A stretch of 64,000 bases of DNA, taken from contig VXBA01002403.1 of NCBI GenBank assembly GCA_013399895.1, forward strand, positions 47,980 through 111,979, in the 5' to 3' direction. Position 1 is the stretch's first letter, and every line of letters begins with the position of its first letter. Below, piece after piece: positions 10,754 to 23,215 of this stretch. Both the position numbers and the translations under genes were made by a program. The notes beneath the pieces were generated by a model. The model saw only the letters and a program-made list of their open reading frames with translations. It did not search any database and was not told the origin of the DNA. Source of the stretch: Serilophus lunatus (lineage: Eukaryota; Chordata; Aves; Passeriformes; Eurylaimidae).

Positions 10754-11461
10754 ACAGCCACGTAACAAGGCTACTCTTGTGAGTGTACATGGCTCAGTAT
10801 TTAGTTGGACAGAAGGTTGTTTATTCTTCTATTCAAAAAATCAATATGCTTAGTAACCATTGCTGACAAATCATCTGCCACAATATAAAAGCATCTCGGG
10901 TAAATGAGATGATATACATTCACTTGCAAATGGAGAGAGATTAATTCATAGCATTTAAAGGTTTCATAAAGGGCCAGGTTAGTAAGTTAGCTATCTGTAG
11001 TGAAGGAACTGAAGGTTATAGGATTTTTAAGAACAGGCAGAACTAGAAAATAACTTCAGTATTTCTCTTTCTTTCCCTCATTCTCTGTCATAAGCAAACA
11101 AATAAAATTCCTTAATTCTTCTCCATGTATTTCACCACGGAATGGAAAAAATGTAACAGACCAAATATAGAAAAAAACTGTTAGAAAATAAACCACCTTG
11201 GCCAGAGAGGATTGAAGCAAGAGGCTGCAGTATGAAACACTGGTAACAGGATCATGGTACTTGTTCACTCTTAAAGATTAGCAAAAGACATTCAGGACCT
11301 TCAGTTCTTAGTGAAAATTGAATGATTTCTTCTCAGAAAGTATAAACAGGAATGAAATCTCTCAAAGAATTTTACTATTTTTTCCATAACTCTTTCTTTC
11401 TACCTCTAAATGATAGGGCTTTTAGATCATTACATGAGCAGTTCTTTTGCTGGCTGAAGAG

Positions 11462-11542
11462 GTAATGGGCAAAGCATTAAAACAAGGATCTGCTACTGAA
11501 AAATCTAAACCACAGTACCTAAGTCTAAGAGCAGCAAAATTG
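11462..11542 (+). other. Candidate internal exon, unrecognised
   Basis: Acceptor CTGAAGAG before 11462 and a good donor TTG|GTGAGC at 11542/11543 bound 27 codons that are open in phase 0 at both ends (contains KALKQGSATEKSKPQ). An alternative acceptor two bases upstream would start at 11460 in another phase. The content is basic and hydrophilic and matches no domain I know. It is one link of the phase-compatible series described in the findings. Confidence 0.2.
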
Positions 11543-11934
11543 GTGAGCATTAGCCATATTGCCAGAGTCACAGTCAGTGTCCAAGATATGATGGCAGGAA
11601 TTCCTCATTGCTGTATAATCAGAACAATCCTAAAAATTATCTTTCCACCCAATGAACAAGTTAGTCCTGAGAAACAGCAAGGACAAGGAACAGCTCATAA
11701 TCTCTCATTTACATTATCCTCTTTTATGAAAGACTCAGTTTAAAGAATCATTTCTCAATAAGTTGAAATGTATCCTTATAGCAGAAATGACTTAAATCTT
11801 ACTGAGTTTCTCAGTGCTGCCTCTTTATCCCTAAGAAAAAAAGTTTTTTAATCCTGCAAGCCTCTGATATCTGACTGATTTGACACTGGAGTCATGTTTT
11901 ACTATCCTCTTGGCACATTTGTTCTTTATTTCAG

Positions 11935-12094
11935 ATCTATAATTCCAGTTAATGTGGATGAATATTATCTGGGTATCTATTTGAAATATCATCTTGGGTT
12001 TCTTTTTCAAGAGACTTTAGTCAAAACGAATCCCACAGATCACAACACTCCACAGCCTCCACAGTACCAAAACATCTCCTTCGAAATCAACTAA
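11935..12094 (+). other. Open segment after a strong acceptor, ends in stop; unrecognised
   Basis: A strong pyrimidine-rich acceptor (GTTCTTTATTTCAG) precedes about 52 open codons ending in TAA at 12092-12094 (contains VDEYYLGIYL near the start). It needs two bases from a previous exon, which does not fit the other candidate exons nearby. Nothing else supports it. Confidence 0.12.
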
Positions 12095-14679
12095 GTTATG
12101 TCTGTATGACCTCCAGCCATACCTTGGAACCCGAGCAATGATGGATTATTTATCCTCAAATTAACCCTCAAGAGTGCCCTATTTTGTGTCCTATAACATT
12201 AATGGCTATATGACATATTTTCATCTGGGAATTATTTTTAAATAAAAACAGAAAACAACATTTGAACATTTCTTCCTATGATCTCTGATGTATGGACTTT
12301 ACACCAGGTATTAGAGAGGTGTTCCTACCAACGTTGTTCAAGAAGTGTTCTGCTTCAAGTATGAGAAAGACCTAGCAAAATAATGAGAGAACATCTCAAA
12401 TAATGCAAAACATTACCATTTTTGTTTTCTTAGATTAACACATAGAACAATTTCTAATATGAAACTACTCAGCACATACTATACAGGCTCCATTTCTGTT
12501 GTTTACATTCAGACTATTTTTTAAAAAACAAGCCCACATATTACAGGACTACATGGGAAGAAGCAAGAAAATAGAAAGATGTCTCACAACAGTTTATGAA
12601 CCATATTTTTAAAAGACTTCATTACACCTTTGCTCACCTTTCAATGCCAATAGTAGTAGACTTCAAGTCATATGCTATATATTTTTTTCTGGAGTATAGC
12701 TGATAAGAAGATCTACTAATAAATAACTCGAAGCTGAATTTGCCTCCAGTGAAATAAAGTTCTGAATAATGTGGATGTACAATGTGTTAGAAATTTGGTT
12801 TAATTTCTTTTCACTTAAGAAGCATGCTATACTTTAGAAGACCAAAATTCATCTCTACAGTTTACAATTTTTTTAAAATATCACAGAGGAGAAAGAAAAT
12901 CTTGGGTGATCTCACACTTTAGTGAATTAACAATGAATACAGTGAACTATTCTTAGTTAGCAACAAGTTTGCAAGCATCAGCTGAGGAACAAGGCGATAC
13001 GCGCTACTTTAGGTAGAACTGAGATACTGTTGGAACAAAATATCATTCTGCTTCAAGAAAAATCATAGATTATAGTTGCACTACCATTTTGAATCGCCAA
13101 TCAGACCCACTCAAATGAAAAGAGTGAGTTTTAGACCCTGATTGATTTCTGGGTGATGAAAAGAAAGTATTAGAGCACAGTCCACCCACAGTGCACTTAA
13201 AGTGATTCAGAGCTGACAGGCAATAAAAGAAATATTGTTCCTCTTCTCATTTAGCAGAACAAAAATAGCTGTATGCAATTTTATTTCTGAATTTGATAAG
13301 TGAAAAATGACTCATTTTATTAGAAAAAGACCATTTAGAATGTTAAAAAAGCCTGCTTCTGTAATTTCCATATTTTCAAAATTAACTTGGTTCATCACAA
13401 AATGATTAAATATAGTATTATGACATATGTGAAAGCCCATCATATTACTTTTCAGTTTTGCATTATGTTAACAGTCACCAAAAGTAAATGGTAAAGTTAT
13501 TATACAGCTGTTCATATATTGTTTGACATTCTGGACTATCAAGGTAGGCAAGATGGGAAGACCAGAATCAAATTGTGTTGCTTGCATACGGCAATAAAAC
13601 AAAAAGGGAATGAACTAATATGGAGAACCTGTTTTGAATTTTATTCCTTTTCCCTGCATTTACAAATAGATGTGCCAATCAAAACTGCTACTGCAAATCA
13701 CTTTGTCATATATGTGACTCACAAAGCATATAAATAAATGACCTCGTAGCTCTGATGTTTTGCTAGTTCTGTGCCCCAAATCAGATAGGTAATGAAGATT
13801 TTACAAGTAGAGAGGATGTCTTCAAATGCACATTATATTATTTCTCTCAAATATACGCACACTTTTCATTAATTTATATTAGCATAGCTGTATACCTCTT
13901 TTCCTCCCTGTATCCTCTTCCCATCTCTACCATCAAAAACAAAAGTGTAGTGTAGAGGCAAGACACAATTACACATCCAAGCTGGAAACAGCTCAATCAG
14001 ACTGGCTGGATGGATGTTAATATATATGTAAAGTAAGATAAATTTTTTTAAAATCACATTGACACTATCAGAAACTCATACTAGAACTACCACTTTAATA
14101 TGTACAGTCAAAATACAAATATCTCTATGTTGCCAGTTCTTTAACTTAAAACACTTAATTTAAGGGGAACTCTGCAGGGAGAAAACCCTCTAGGAGTCAG
14201 GATAGGAGTCAAAATATGTGAATTAGTTTTTAAGTCACTGGGTTGGAATTCAGGACACAGATCAACTGAGTCCACTGCAAAGCTTTTTTGTGTAATCTTA
14301 AAACCATCTAATTGAATCTCATCATAAATCTCTTTGGTTTACAGCTTGTTCAGGCTACAAACTCTTTGGGGAAAGAAGCAAGAGGTTTATAGGTATGAAT
14401 ACTGCATCCAGCTCACAGAGCCTTGAAATGGCCACTTATACTAGGAAAACGAATAATGAGGTTGTATGACCATTGTGCTTTCCCCATCATTCATGCCTGA
14501 AAGAAGCCCCCAGGGAACATCTGCAAATCAAATTGATTATTCTTCTCCCAAAACATTTCTGCCTTCAGATGCCCACAAATAAATGACAGTAGCTACAAGT
14601 GATGTGCTTAGAAGCTAGTGTTCCACCAGTCAGTATCATCACGTTTTGTTTTACTATCCCATTTTCCCTTTGCTTTCAG
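12095..14679. other. AT-rich unassigned DNA
   Basis: No recognisable gene or mobile element. A stretch at about 14190-14300 vaguely resembles a MIR-type SINE but is too diverged to call. Confidence 0.55.
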
Positions 14680-14875
14680 ATGTGCATATTGCATCTTTGA
14701 CCTGTGCTTTTACACTATCTACAGCAAAAGGAGTCCTGATCCATTTGGATTATGGTGCTCCTGTGTCACCAATAAAACTCCTGTTCCAACACCCTGCCTT
14801 TCTAGCCCCTGGGGAGTCCCTGCTCCTCCCAGCCCATATAGAGCTCCCAGACCATGCAGAACACTGGCAGTGATT
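14680..14875 (+). other. Splice-bounded open segment of higher GC, unrecognised
   Basis: A very good acceptor (TTTTCCCTTTGCTTTCAG) is followed by sequence open in two frames: one runs 64 codons to TGA at 14871-14873, the other continues into the adjacent CR1 fragment. It also contains CACCAATAAAACTCCTG, so a degraded LTR or a transcript 3' end is an alternative reading. GC content is higher than in the flanks. Being open in two frames weakens the coding case. Confidence 0.15.
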
Positions 14876-14884
14876 TTGCTACAT

Positions 14885-15056
14885 GACATTACCCAGAGAA
14901 GTCATGGATGCCCCACCCCTGGAAGTGTTCAAGGCCAGGCTGGATGTAGCTCTGAACAATCTGTCAGTGGAATGTTCCCTGCTCATGACAAGAGGGTTGG
15001 AACTAGATGATCTTTAAGGTCCTTTGGAACCAAATCATTCTATGATTCAATGATTC
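14885..15056 (+). mobile_element. CR1 LINE 3' end, strongly 5'-truncated
   Basis: The text 'cccagagaagtcatggatgc', 'aagtgttcaaggccaggctg' and 'gggttggaactagatgatct' is the standard CR1 3' end. It finishes in the characteristic tail with ATTCTATGATTC units at about 15038-15056. Only about 170 bases are left, and close agreement with the usual CR1 end suggests a younger insertion than the copies at 6.5 and 63 kb. Confidence 0.92.
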
Positions 15057-16627
15057 TAGGATTTGTAATCATTTGAAAAATAACAGTACAATGAAATCTT
15101 CTTTAAGCCACTCAGTTTTTATAATTGTATATTTTACAGTAAAATAATTTTGCATTTATATAAAATTGGTAATAATAAACACTGTAACTGGAAGTATTTG
15201 CCTGCAAACTATTTGAGAGTATGATTTCTCTGATTTTTTTCTGTTTCTGTGGTCTCTACTTCCATTGAGTCCTTCGCAGAAACTTACCTTAAAGTACAAC
15301 TATCTCCACTTCCTATCAGGATGTGGGAGAAAGAGTAGAACAATAGTCAAAAGAAATAAAAAGTTAAAAGAAATGCAAAAATGTTGTATTTCTTTCTAAC
15401 TAAAAATCATTTCAATTATGTTTAATCTAGCTAATAAATTTAAAATTAGTGCAAAAGCATAAGATAAAATAAGCACACCTAGAAAAGAGAAACAGCACAT
15501 TTAGACAAAAAGCAAACTTATAAACAAGGTCTGGAATTAAATGGATCCATTTTTTTGAAGTAAGCTTACTTCCCCTTTATCTCACTCTGAATCGTTACCA
15601 TGTAATGAATCATTTTCATGAAAATATTAACATATCACATGGCTTTTTACTAGGTGATGCAGCATTCCAAACTTTTAATTAAGGAAAAAGGAAATTACTG
15701 TTAAACTTCATAATGTAAAATCCTTCACTTAAACACAAAATTGTCACAAACATTAATAAATAGGGTCTTTGGGAGGTTTTTGGTGTTTGGGTTTTTTTCA
15801 TTTGTGGAAAGTTATACATATTATACCAGGTCAATAGCCCAAATTTTTTGTATAAGTATCTGAAGGAAAGAGCAAAACTGCAACACCCTGAGATCCAGTC
15901 TGGCTTTCCTGATGAGATCTTGCTGATCTGAGTAACCTTGGGAACATGCTAAGAAGTCGAAGAATAGTAAATGAAATTACATGAGGTCCAATTTTAAAAA
16001 AGTACTAGAGTGCAATTTCACATGATTGCTTCCATGTACTACATTACATGCAAATTTGTATGCTAACATACATTACAAGGTGGAGTTCTGTATCTAACAT
16101 ATGCACAATAATGCATATGAAAATAATGCAAAAATATGTTAAGGGTTTTGTTCAGAAAAATTCTCTCCCCTTACAACATTTACAGAAAGTGCAACAGATC
16201 TAAAAATAATCACATTCAAATTTGGAGCACAGATGTTTGGTGATTTAAATTTTCTCAGTGCAATTTCCACTTTAAAGGTTGGAAATGGAGTAAAGAGTTG
16301 TGATTGGCACCAATTATTTGAGTAGTATAACAAGTAATTCTGATTTTTAATTCTAGGTAAGTAGATGATAACTTGAATCATCACGCAAGGATTGCAGGTA
16401 GACAGCAAATAATGAAAGTTCCTGTTTAAAGAGATAAAATATTTTAGTACTGAGGAAGTGATCATTACCTTGAGAAGCAGTAGAATAGTCTTTTACTTAT
16501 CATAATAGTCCAGAGAACACCCTACTGATGTTAAAGATTTAGTTTTGCATTAGAGAAAACACTGCAGAGCAAAGCTGGAAGAAACCCTGAAAGATGTTCT
16601 GGAAATGCACAGCCATCTTTTATGCAG
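15057..16627. other. AT-rich unassigned DNA
   Basis: No gene or mobile element recognised. The 108-codon minus-strand ORF at 16139-16465 has no motif. Confidence 0.55.
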
Positions 16628-16816
16628 CCTTACTCTGACTATGCGAATGCTGCCAAGGACAGCTCTAGGCACGGCCAAAGTCACAAACTGCCTAAGGCAG
16701 GACACTACAGAAGGCAGCAGAGTACCATGGGTACTCTGTCTCGTCAGTCTGCCAGTTCCCCATTGTGCCAGGCTTGCTATTACAGTTGTCAAACAAACAG
16801 AAGGTCTTCATTTGGG
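16628..16816 (+). other. Candidate 63-codon internal exon, unrecognised
   Basis: Acceptor CCATCTTTTATGCAG and donor TTTGGG|GTAAAA bound exactly 189 bases, phase 0 at both ends, with no stop. GC content (about 50 percent) is well above the flanking DNA, which is the best coding-like signal in the window. The translation is hydrophilic, rich in Ser, Arg, Gln and Tyr (begins PYSDYANAAKDSS), with a Cys-containing end (CQACYYSC), and lacks a domain I can name; it could be an intracellular, disordered segment. The phase fits the next candidate at 17880. The minus strand is also open here. Confidence 0.28.
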
Positions 16817-17879
16817 GTAAAAAAATAATTTAAACCATATGTATTTCCACTTCTTTTTCTTTCTTCACCTTGACAGTACATTTACAACAAAGGAAAAGGT
16901 ACAAAGACAATATATGTGCCGATCACAGTTAAATATAAAAATAAATACAATTTACCAGATCAAATTTTGGATCTACAAATTAGAGTCCCAAACCATTATC
17001 AGCACTTCTCAGTTAGGAAGACATTAAAATATCAGACTAGACCATAAAAAATGTCATTTATGTACCTATGCCCAAGATACAGAGCATAAATACTTTTTTT
17101 TTTCCTCTAATATGGGCAAGATGCTTTTGAAACTCTTAAGTTCTGTGAAACCCTCAAAGGGTATCTCATTTTGGACTAAACCTACCATTATTAAATCAAG
17201 TTCTGTTAAGGACAAATAGTTCACTATTGACCCAATTATCTTCTGTGTGTACTTACCTACCCACATGTACTCTTGCAAATGCTATAATTATCCTAATGAG
17301 TCACAAATAGAATTTTCATTTTACCTTGCAAGTACCGGAAAGCAGTGACTAGAGCATGACTTGATTATATAAATGCTACCTTATTTCTAGGAGTGACGAC
17401 AGAGCTGGTAAAAAGTGTCGTTAAATATAGCTCTAAATGAGCCACTCTATTCAGCAGATAGAGAGAAAACAAAAAAATCACAAAAACACAGTGAAAGAAA
17501 ATAACAAAAGAGGAAAGACCTAAAAAAAGTTCCCATAATCTGATGTAAAGGATGGAAGACAAAAAAAACCCCACCAATAAACAGAAATTAAAAGCCTCTG
17601 TAGGAAGGATTCAAAAGGGGGAAGACAGAAAACATATTAAATAATGTAATACTCAAAAGTCAGGAAACACAGTTTTAATTCTTCTCCCTGTTTTTCTAAT
17701 GTACTTAAAGCTACCCATTTCCACACAGCCTATACATATAAAGCTACTGGAAAGCCTCAGCTCTTTCTGCCAGCACTCATTGTCGATTACACCCTACAGA
17801 TTACCTCCAGATCCATTTTCTGAATGTCACTTATTTGAAATTCCTGTGATTGGAGGACACAAAACATTTTTTCTTACAG

Positions 17880-17946
17880 ATATGTAGTGCCATGGCAAAA
17901 CCCAGGTATGTTCTGCCTTCTGACTTCGACTTGAGGAAACCAGCAG
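17880..17946 (+). other. Candidate 67-bp internal exon, unrecognised
   Basis: Acceptor ACATTTTTTCTTACAG and consensus donor CCAGCAG|GTGAGAG are both strong. The exon is open in phase 0, with product containing KPRYVLPSDFDLRKPA, and leaves one base (G) for the next exon. Both candidate downstream exons (27568 and 28111) start with the two bases CT and so restore an Ala codon. The protein family is not recognised. Confidence 0.3.
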
Positions 17947-20900
17947 GTGAGAGGGACATGAGAACATTTGCAAAGCTATTAAGAGAACTAGATGAGACTG
18001 CCCTTGAGTTCTGCACAGTAGGATCCAATAGAATAACACTAGCCTTTTTTTCCTTTGGTTTACTTTGGCTTTTCTTTTTTGAAAGAAGTGTTAGAAAAGA
18101 TTTCCTCTTTTTTTTTTTTTTTTTAATTGATCAGTGAAATTCCATCTGTAGCTGAACTGTGGCTACACACCATAGAGTGACATCATGATCTATGAAGGTA
18201 TTTTTATTTAGAAAATGTTTAGACAAATATTTGAGGGGAATTTTCTTGGGAGATAAATATATGCTTTTTGAAACAGCTACTTATGACCACTTTCTCATAT
18301 TAAGAAAAAAAAGATTTTGTTTGGTAACCTAATATAAATTCACATCTTAGAAATTTTAAAAATATCTAGAAAAATAATATATATTTGAAAATAATTTAGG
18401 TTCTGATGCAGGGGATTTATTTTGAAGTTCTGTTTCTCTCTTTTTTAAATGTCAATTCTTTCTTTTTAAATATTAATTTTTTTGGGGGGGATGGGGAAGG
18501 GGAGGGGTTGTTTTGTTAATTTCTTCTTTTAGGGAAAGAAGTTACTATTTTTCCTGGAACAAATCCTAGCCTGACTTTGATAAGAACACACAAGAACAAA
18601 GACAAAACCGGTTTCTGAAATTTAAAAAGACTGGAGCAACTAACATGCCTTGGTTGAGAACAAAGCTAATTAAACACACCTAAATGCCCTTATGGCAAGG
18701 TAACAGGCCTTATAAACACAGGATTTGTGGTAAGTATTATACAGCTCAAACCCTGGCACTGTTTCATGTGATATTTTCAAGCTGACAGTGATGGTAGGTG
18801 GGTGCAAAAGAAAGAAAAAGATTACTTACAGAATATCGGTGGTTCACAGCAAAACTATAATGAAGCATTAGGTTACTGTGGTTTCTCTAGGATCCGATAG
18901 TACTCACTACAGACTATGGTAAAGGTAGTAAGCTTATGAGATTGGAAGAAGATGTGAAACTGGAACAGACTACAAAAGATTATAACTCTAAAGGAATTAG
19001 AAAAGTGACCTGGAAAATAGGAAAACAAAAATCTTTAAATATATATCCTTATGGGAATAATCCAACTTGCACAGATAGAAAAAAGCAAAACTGACCTTAA
19101 AAGTTGGTCCCTCGTCAATCATGACCTGAACACAATCATGGTGCTGTAAAAATCTTGCAAAACACAATGAAGTATGCATAAACAGGAAGGTTGACAAAAT
19201 CATGTTAGCTCTCCTAAAATTTATAAAAGGATATTACAAAGAGACCAGAAAATAATGGTGTGAAATTGCAGCAAGAAATTACTACATTACACATTTTGGA
19301 AAATTTTATAGAGGTGGAGAAAACGGCCCACCAAGACATATTCCCTGTGGAGATGTCTTTCGTCACTGGAGACCCTTAAGGGTACAACAAGCAAGCATTA
19401 TTTATATGTCTTTGTTCCTCTATGAAAGGACAGCACCTAGGTGATCCCTGAAAGGACCATCAGATCTTAATTTTGTTAGTTTCTTCAATTCTACTGCTTG
19501 GTTTCAAAAGGAAAGAAATATAAGACAATAAAAGAAACTACTAATTTTTAACATTCATTTAAATTGTTAATATCACTGCAGAAAAATTTTACATCCTTGT
19601 AAGACATGTCATGATCTTTCTTTGTACCTCAAAAAACATGCATTCCCCTCCCTCCCTTCATAGAAAAGATAGGCTAGGCTTGTACCTTAATTTCATTAGC
19701 AGTAACCCTGTCCCTCAGTGATAACCATCGCCTGCATCTCGGAAGCAACTCAGCATCTTCAGTTCCTTTCTTCATTATTGGACTAAATGGCATTATGCCA
19801 CGGTCATAAACATGTATTTAAATATTAAAAAGTTCTAGATTATTCTTGCTTTGGAGAATTCTTCGAAATAGTAGTAGAAGTAGTCCCTGTTTTCCTATAG
19901 AGCAGACATTTGTCCATGTTTGACCAATAACATCAACTGACTGATTCAACTCCATAAAGGAGATGTGAAGTGGATCAGTTTCTAATCTTTTTTTCTTGAG
20001 ACACTACAATGTATTTAAAACACAAATGGCTCTGAGTCTGAATGCTCAAAGACACCAAACCTAAGTATTGCTAAAAAAACATAACTTCTACTTAGCTGTT
20101 CAAGGAAATTTGTTCACTCTAAGATGCACAAAGCTTTGCTACTTTTTAGTGGTTTTAAAGCCTGGCTTGTAACACAATCATATTGTGCAGGAGTATGCTT
20201 TCCACAATGAAAACAATATTATGACCAGATAAAAATACCTACATCCCTCACTAACCTTTTAGATACACATAAATGACAGCTATACTACTTAAATACATGC
20301 ATTTATTTTTAAAGCTGTTAACTGTCATTATGGAATGACTTAATTGTTAGGAGCAGAGGAGTCACATCTTACATCTCCGCATTAGTAAGAACAAACCACT
20401 TACTTCTGCTAAACATTCCTTGGATGCAGTATTAATAACACTGTCTCTAACAAGTAGCAAAATGGACAGTATGTGTAAAGGTAAGAGTCTTCTCTAGAAC
20501 AAACTGTAAATAGAGTATATGATATATTTCCTGCATTTTGGCCATGATTCATTACCAGAGCAGTACATTCTCTTTAGTCAGTTCAGCCATTTTTGTTGTA
20601 TTAGACACTAGGAGAGAAATTTTTAAAAAGCCAGACAACACACAGCTTTTGGAAAAAAACAAAACAAAACAAAACAGAAAACACCTTCTCCAGCTTATTT
20701 CTATACTACAACTTTGGTTTAAGCAATCTATAGGCCTAAAGTTTTTGTTCCTAAATGAATCATTTTACATACATTTTTTAAATTCAATCTAATACATTAT
20801 TACCTATGAATTTGGCATAAGTAAAATAGGAAAACTGGCATTAACAACTCTAGATTATCGCAGTACTTTATTCTATACCAAGAAAATCGTTTAGGTCTTG

Positions 20901-22518
20901 TTGCATAAACTTGTCAAAGTCTTTACCCGCTAACAACGATCTGCCTTAAAATAAATTACACACTTTCATATCTGGCCCATACTCACTCGAGAAAAGAAAT
21001 AATGTTTTCCAAAGTAGACGCTATCTGTGTATTCTATTTCCACAAATATATAAAATCTTATTTCTTTCATACCTTTCCTTAAAGCATCTCCTGAAAACTA
21101 ATAAGATGTTGATGGATTCTTCCCATCCTGCTCTACAATTATGTATTCTTCAGTTGTAACATTTCTGTAAGGAAAATAGTTTTGGGTGTATATGTTAGAA
21201 AAAATCTAACTCTTGCTAAATGCAAAACAGATCAAAAGCACAACAGCCCCTTGTACTTTATGGAAAAGAGGAGGAAAAAAACGTTTATGGTTGCATAAAA
21301 GTATCTATTCACAAACTATGACAGAAAAGACCAGCTAAATGTTAAAAGCTGTAGTCATATTTCTATTCAAGAGTGAGAACAATACATATAAAAATAAAAA
21401 CCTGAAACTCTGATGTTACCGACATTTAAAATACAGTCAAATGTTCTAGTTCTCTTTCAAAATCCAGGGAGGTTTTCTTTACAATCAAAACCAATTAAAT
21501 CTTTTGTCATCATCTGATGTTAATTAATGGCTTTATATTGACCTCAGTGAGCACAGATGTTTTGCAAGGTGCATTCTGTTAAAAGCTATTGATAGTCTAA
21601 ACATTTCATAGTAACTAGCTCTGTCTTTCTCCTCCATAAATTTCTCATACCCTGAACTAATTAAAGCTAGGAGTGTTTGCTAGTAATTTAATGAAAAAGG
21701 CAATAATCTTCACCCTTACTGAAATTGCTTTGACTTAGCAAAACATTTGTATTTTCCAGACTAATCTGTAAACTAAACAATAAAGAGCACTAGATCTGAA
21801 GAAGGTTAAAATGTGAATTCCAGAGTGAAGACAATCAGTGAACATGCAAACATTCACAGCATTGCAGAGTGGCTATGGGAAGTCAAGAGGAACTTATTAA
21901 TTAGGCAGTGCTGTTAATTTAACAGCTCAGAAAAAAAATGTTTGCCTGAATCAATATACTACTTTATTTCCAAAATGTAAGCAGACATTAGAACAGGCAG
22001 AGAACATCATATCTTTCCTGCAACTCAGAAGTACATTATGAAATCTTCTTGTTTCCATGTGGTCTGAGCAAGAGCCCCTACCTTAAACCTAGACTGTCAT
22101 ACATGGATATGCACAGCCATCTATTTTAAAAAAATAAGTCTATGTTTTATAAAGCCAAGAGGATAATACTTTGTCTCATGTTCTGTATCTGCAACAAATT
22201 CATAAACTGTGTAGAGTTCAAGCTGATGAATTTTTAAACCAAACCAGAAAGTATATAAGACCCTCTGGTTGTCAATAGTCTCAACCCTGACACAACCTGA
22301 AGAACTGGGTCTTCCACCCCCATTTCATAATTTGTGGTGCACAACACCCCAAGAAAAAGTAGCTGGGCTTCACATTATCAGGCATGGAAGAGGAATCAAA
22401 ATCTTGGTATAGTTAACCATTTCTTTCTATCAATTAAAGTCATAATCTGACTCTTTTACACTCCTACAAATTTCTGTCCCTAAAATTTCAGTGGCTGCCC
22501 CACAGTGACTAAAATTCA
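17947..22518. other. AT-rich unassigned DNA
   Basis: Contains a T17 run at 18108-18124, a G-rich patch near 18483-18508 and an AAAAC repeat at 20653-20680. No gene or mobile element recognised. It would be intronic if the plus-strand exon series is real. Confidence 0.55.
20653..20680 (+). repeat. (AAAAC)n simple repeat
   Basis: Four or more near-perfect AAAAC units. Confidence 0.8.
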
Positions 22519-22680
22519 CTAATACCAAGTAGTCACTGTTGCAGAGATGGAGAAATGATTCTGTACTTCTTGTTGTGGATATATATCTGGAAATGAAGAA
22601 TTTGTATAACCTTGTAGTGCTCCTACCAAGGCAACTAACAGCTGTAATCTCACGCCTCTGAATGCGAGTATCTTCCCCAT
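22519..22680 (-). CDS. Possible small secreted peptide or first coding exon, unrecognised
   Basis: On the minus strand an ATG at 22680 in good Kozak context (AAAAAGATGG) opens 53 codons to a TAG. The N terminus reads like a signal peptide: a short basic start (MGK, then FRGVR), a hydrophobic core (LQLLVALVGALQG) and a polar sequence after it (YTNSSFPDIYPQQ). A possible donor CAAG|GTTATA directly after the hydrophobic core would make this a first exon ending in phase 1, a common arrangement in secreted and cell-surface proteins. No family is recognised. An in-frame upstream start exists at 22743. A chance ORF remains the likelier reading without expression or conservation data. Confidence 0.2.
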   Translation of the reverse strand: MGKILAFRGVRLQLLVALVGALQGYTNSSFPDIYPQQEVQNHFSISATVTTWY

Positions 22681-23009
22681 CTTTTTGCCAGGTACAGATC
22701 TTGAAACACAACTGATAGACAGAAAGATGTGAATTTCTCCCAATACAAAAACCTTGCTTAAGACTTACTTGTACCAGCAGCACTGTTGGTACAGCAGCAT
22801 TACCATTGATTCAGTAATGGGTTTTGCTCAGAAGCAGCTAAAATACATTTTGTTGTGTTGACTTTGGAGTGAAAGCAATAACTTGAAGTAGGAAGATGGG
22901 AACTATCCTTTGGTGAGGACAATGAAGTCTTAAACCACTGCAGCTGTTACCTAAGGGATTGTTAGAATCCTAACTGAAATTTCAGGCTATATCTAGACTA
23001 AATTAAAAC

Positions 23010-23215
23010 TGTCAAGACTGTGCCAATCCTTGAAGCCGGCTGACAAGGATCAGTGTGCATTTATGCTGGTTAAATCTTTCAGCCTCTGACCCAAACTGGT
23101 TACATGCTAACAGCTGTCGGGAGTGGGCTCCGACACATTTTACTCTATTTGTGCCAGGTATTGTTTCAGAGTGATGAACTCCAGGGCCCAGCAACCTTGC
23201 CGGGAATAAAATAAA
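23010..23215. other. GC-richer block of unknown origin
   Basis: About 200 bases of roughly balanced base composition (contains CTGTCGGGAGTGGGCTCC) in AT-rich surroundings, ending in AATAAAATAAAAATATAAG and then GTGTAGACATAG. The last part recalls ends of old hAT-type DNA transposons of amniotes, but I could not find the matching inverted end, so no element is called. Confidence 0.3.

Noticed and set aside
14190..14310. MIR-like SINE
   Set aside because: Only scattered short words match; too diverged to support.
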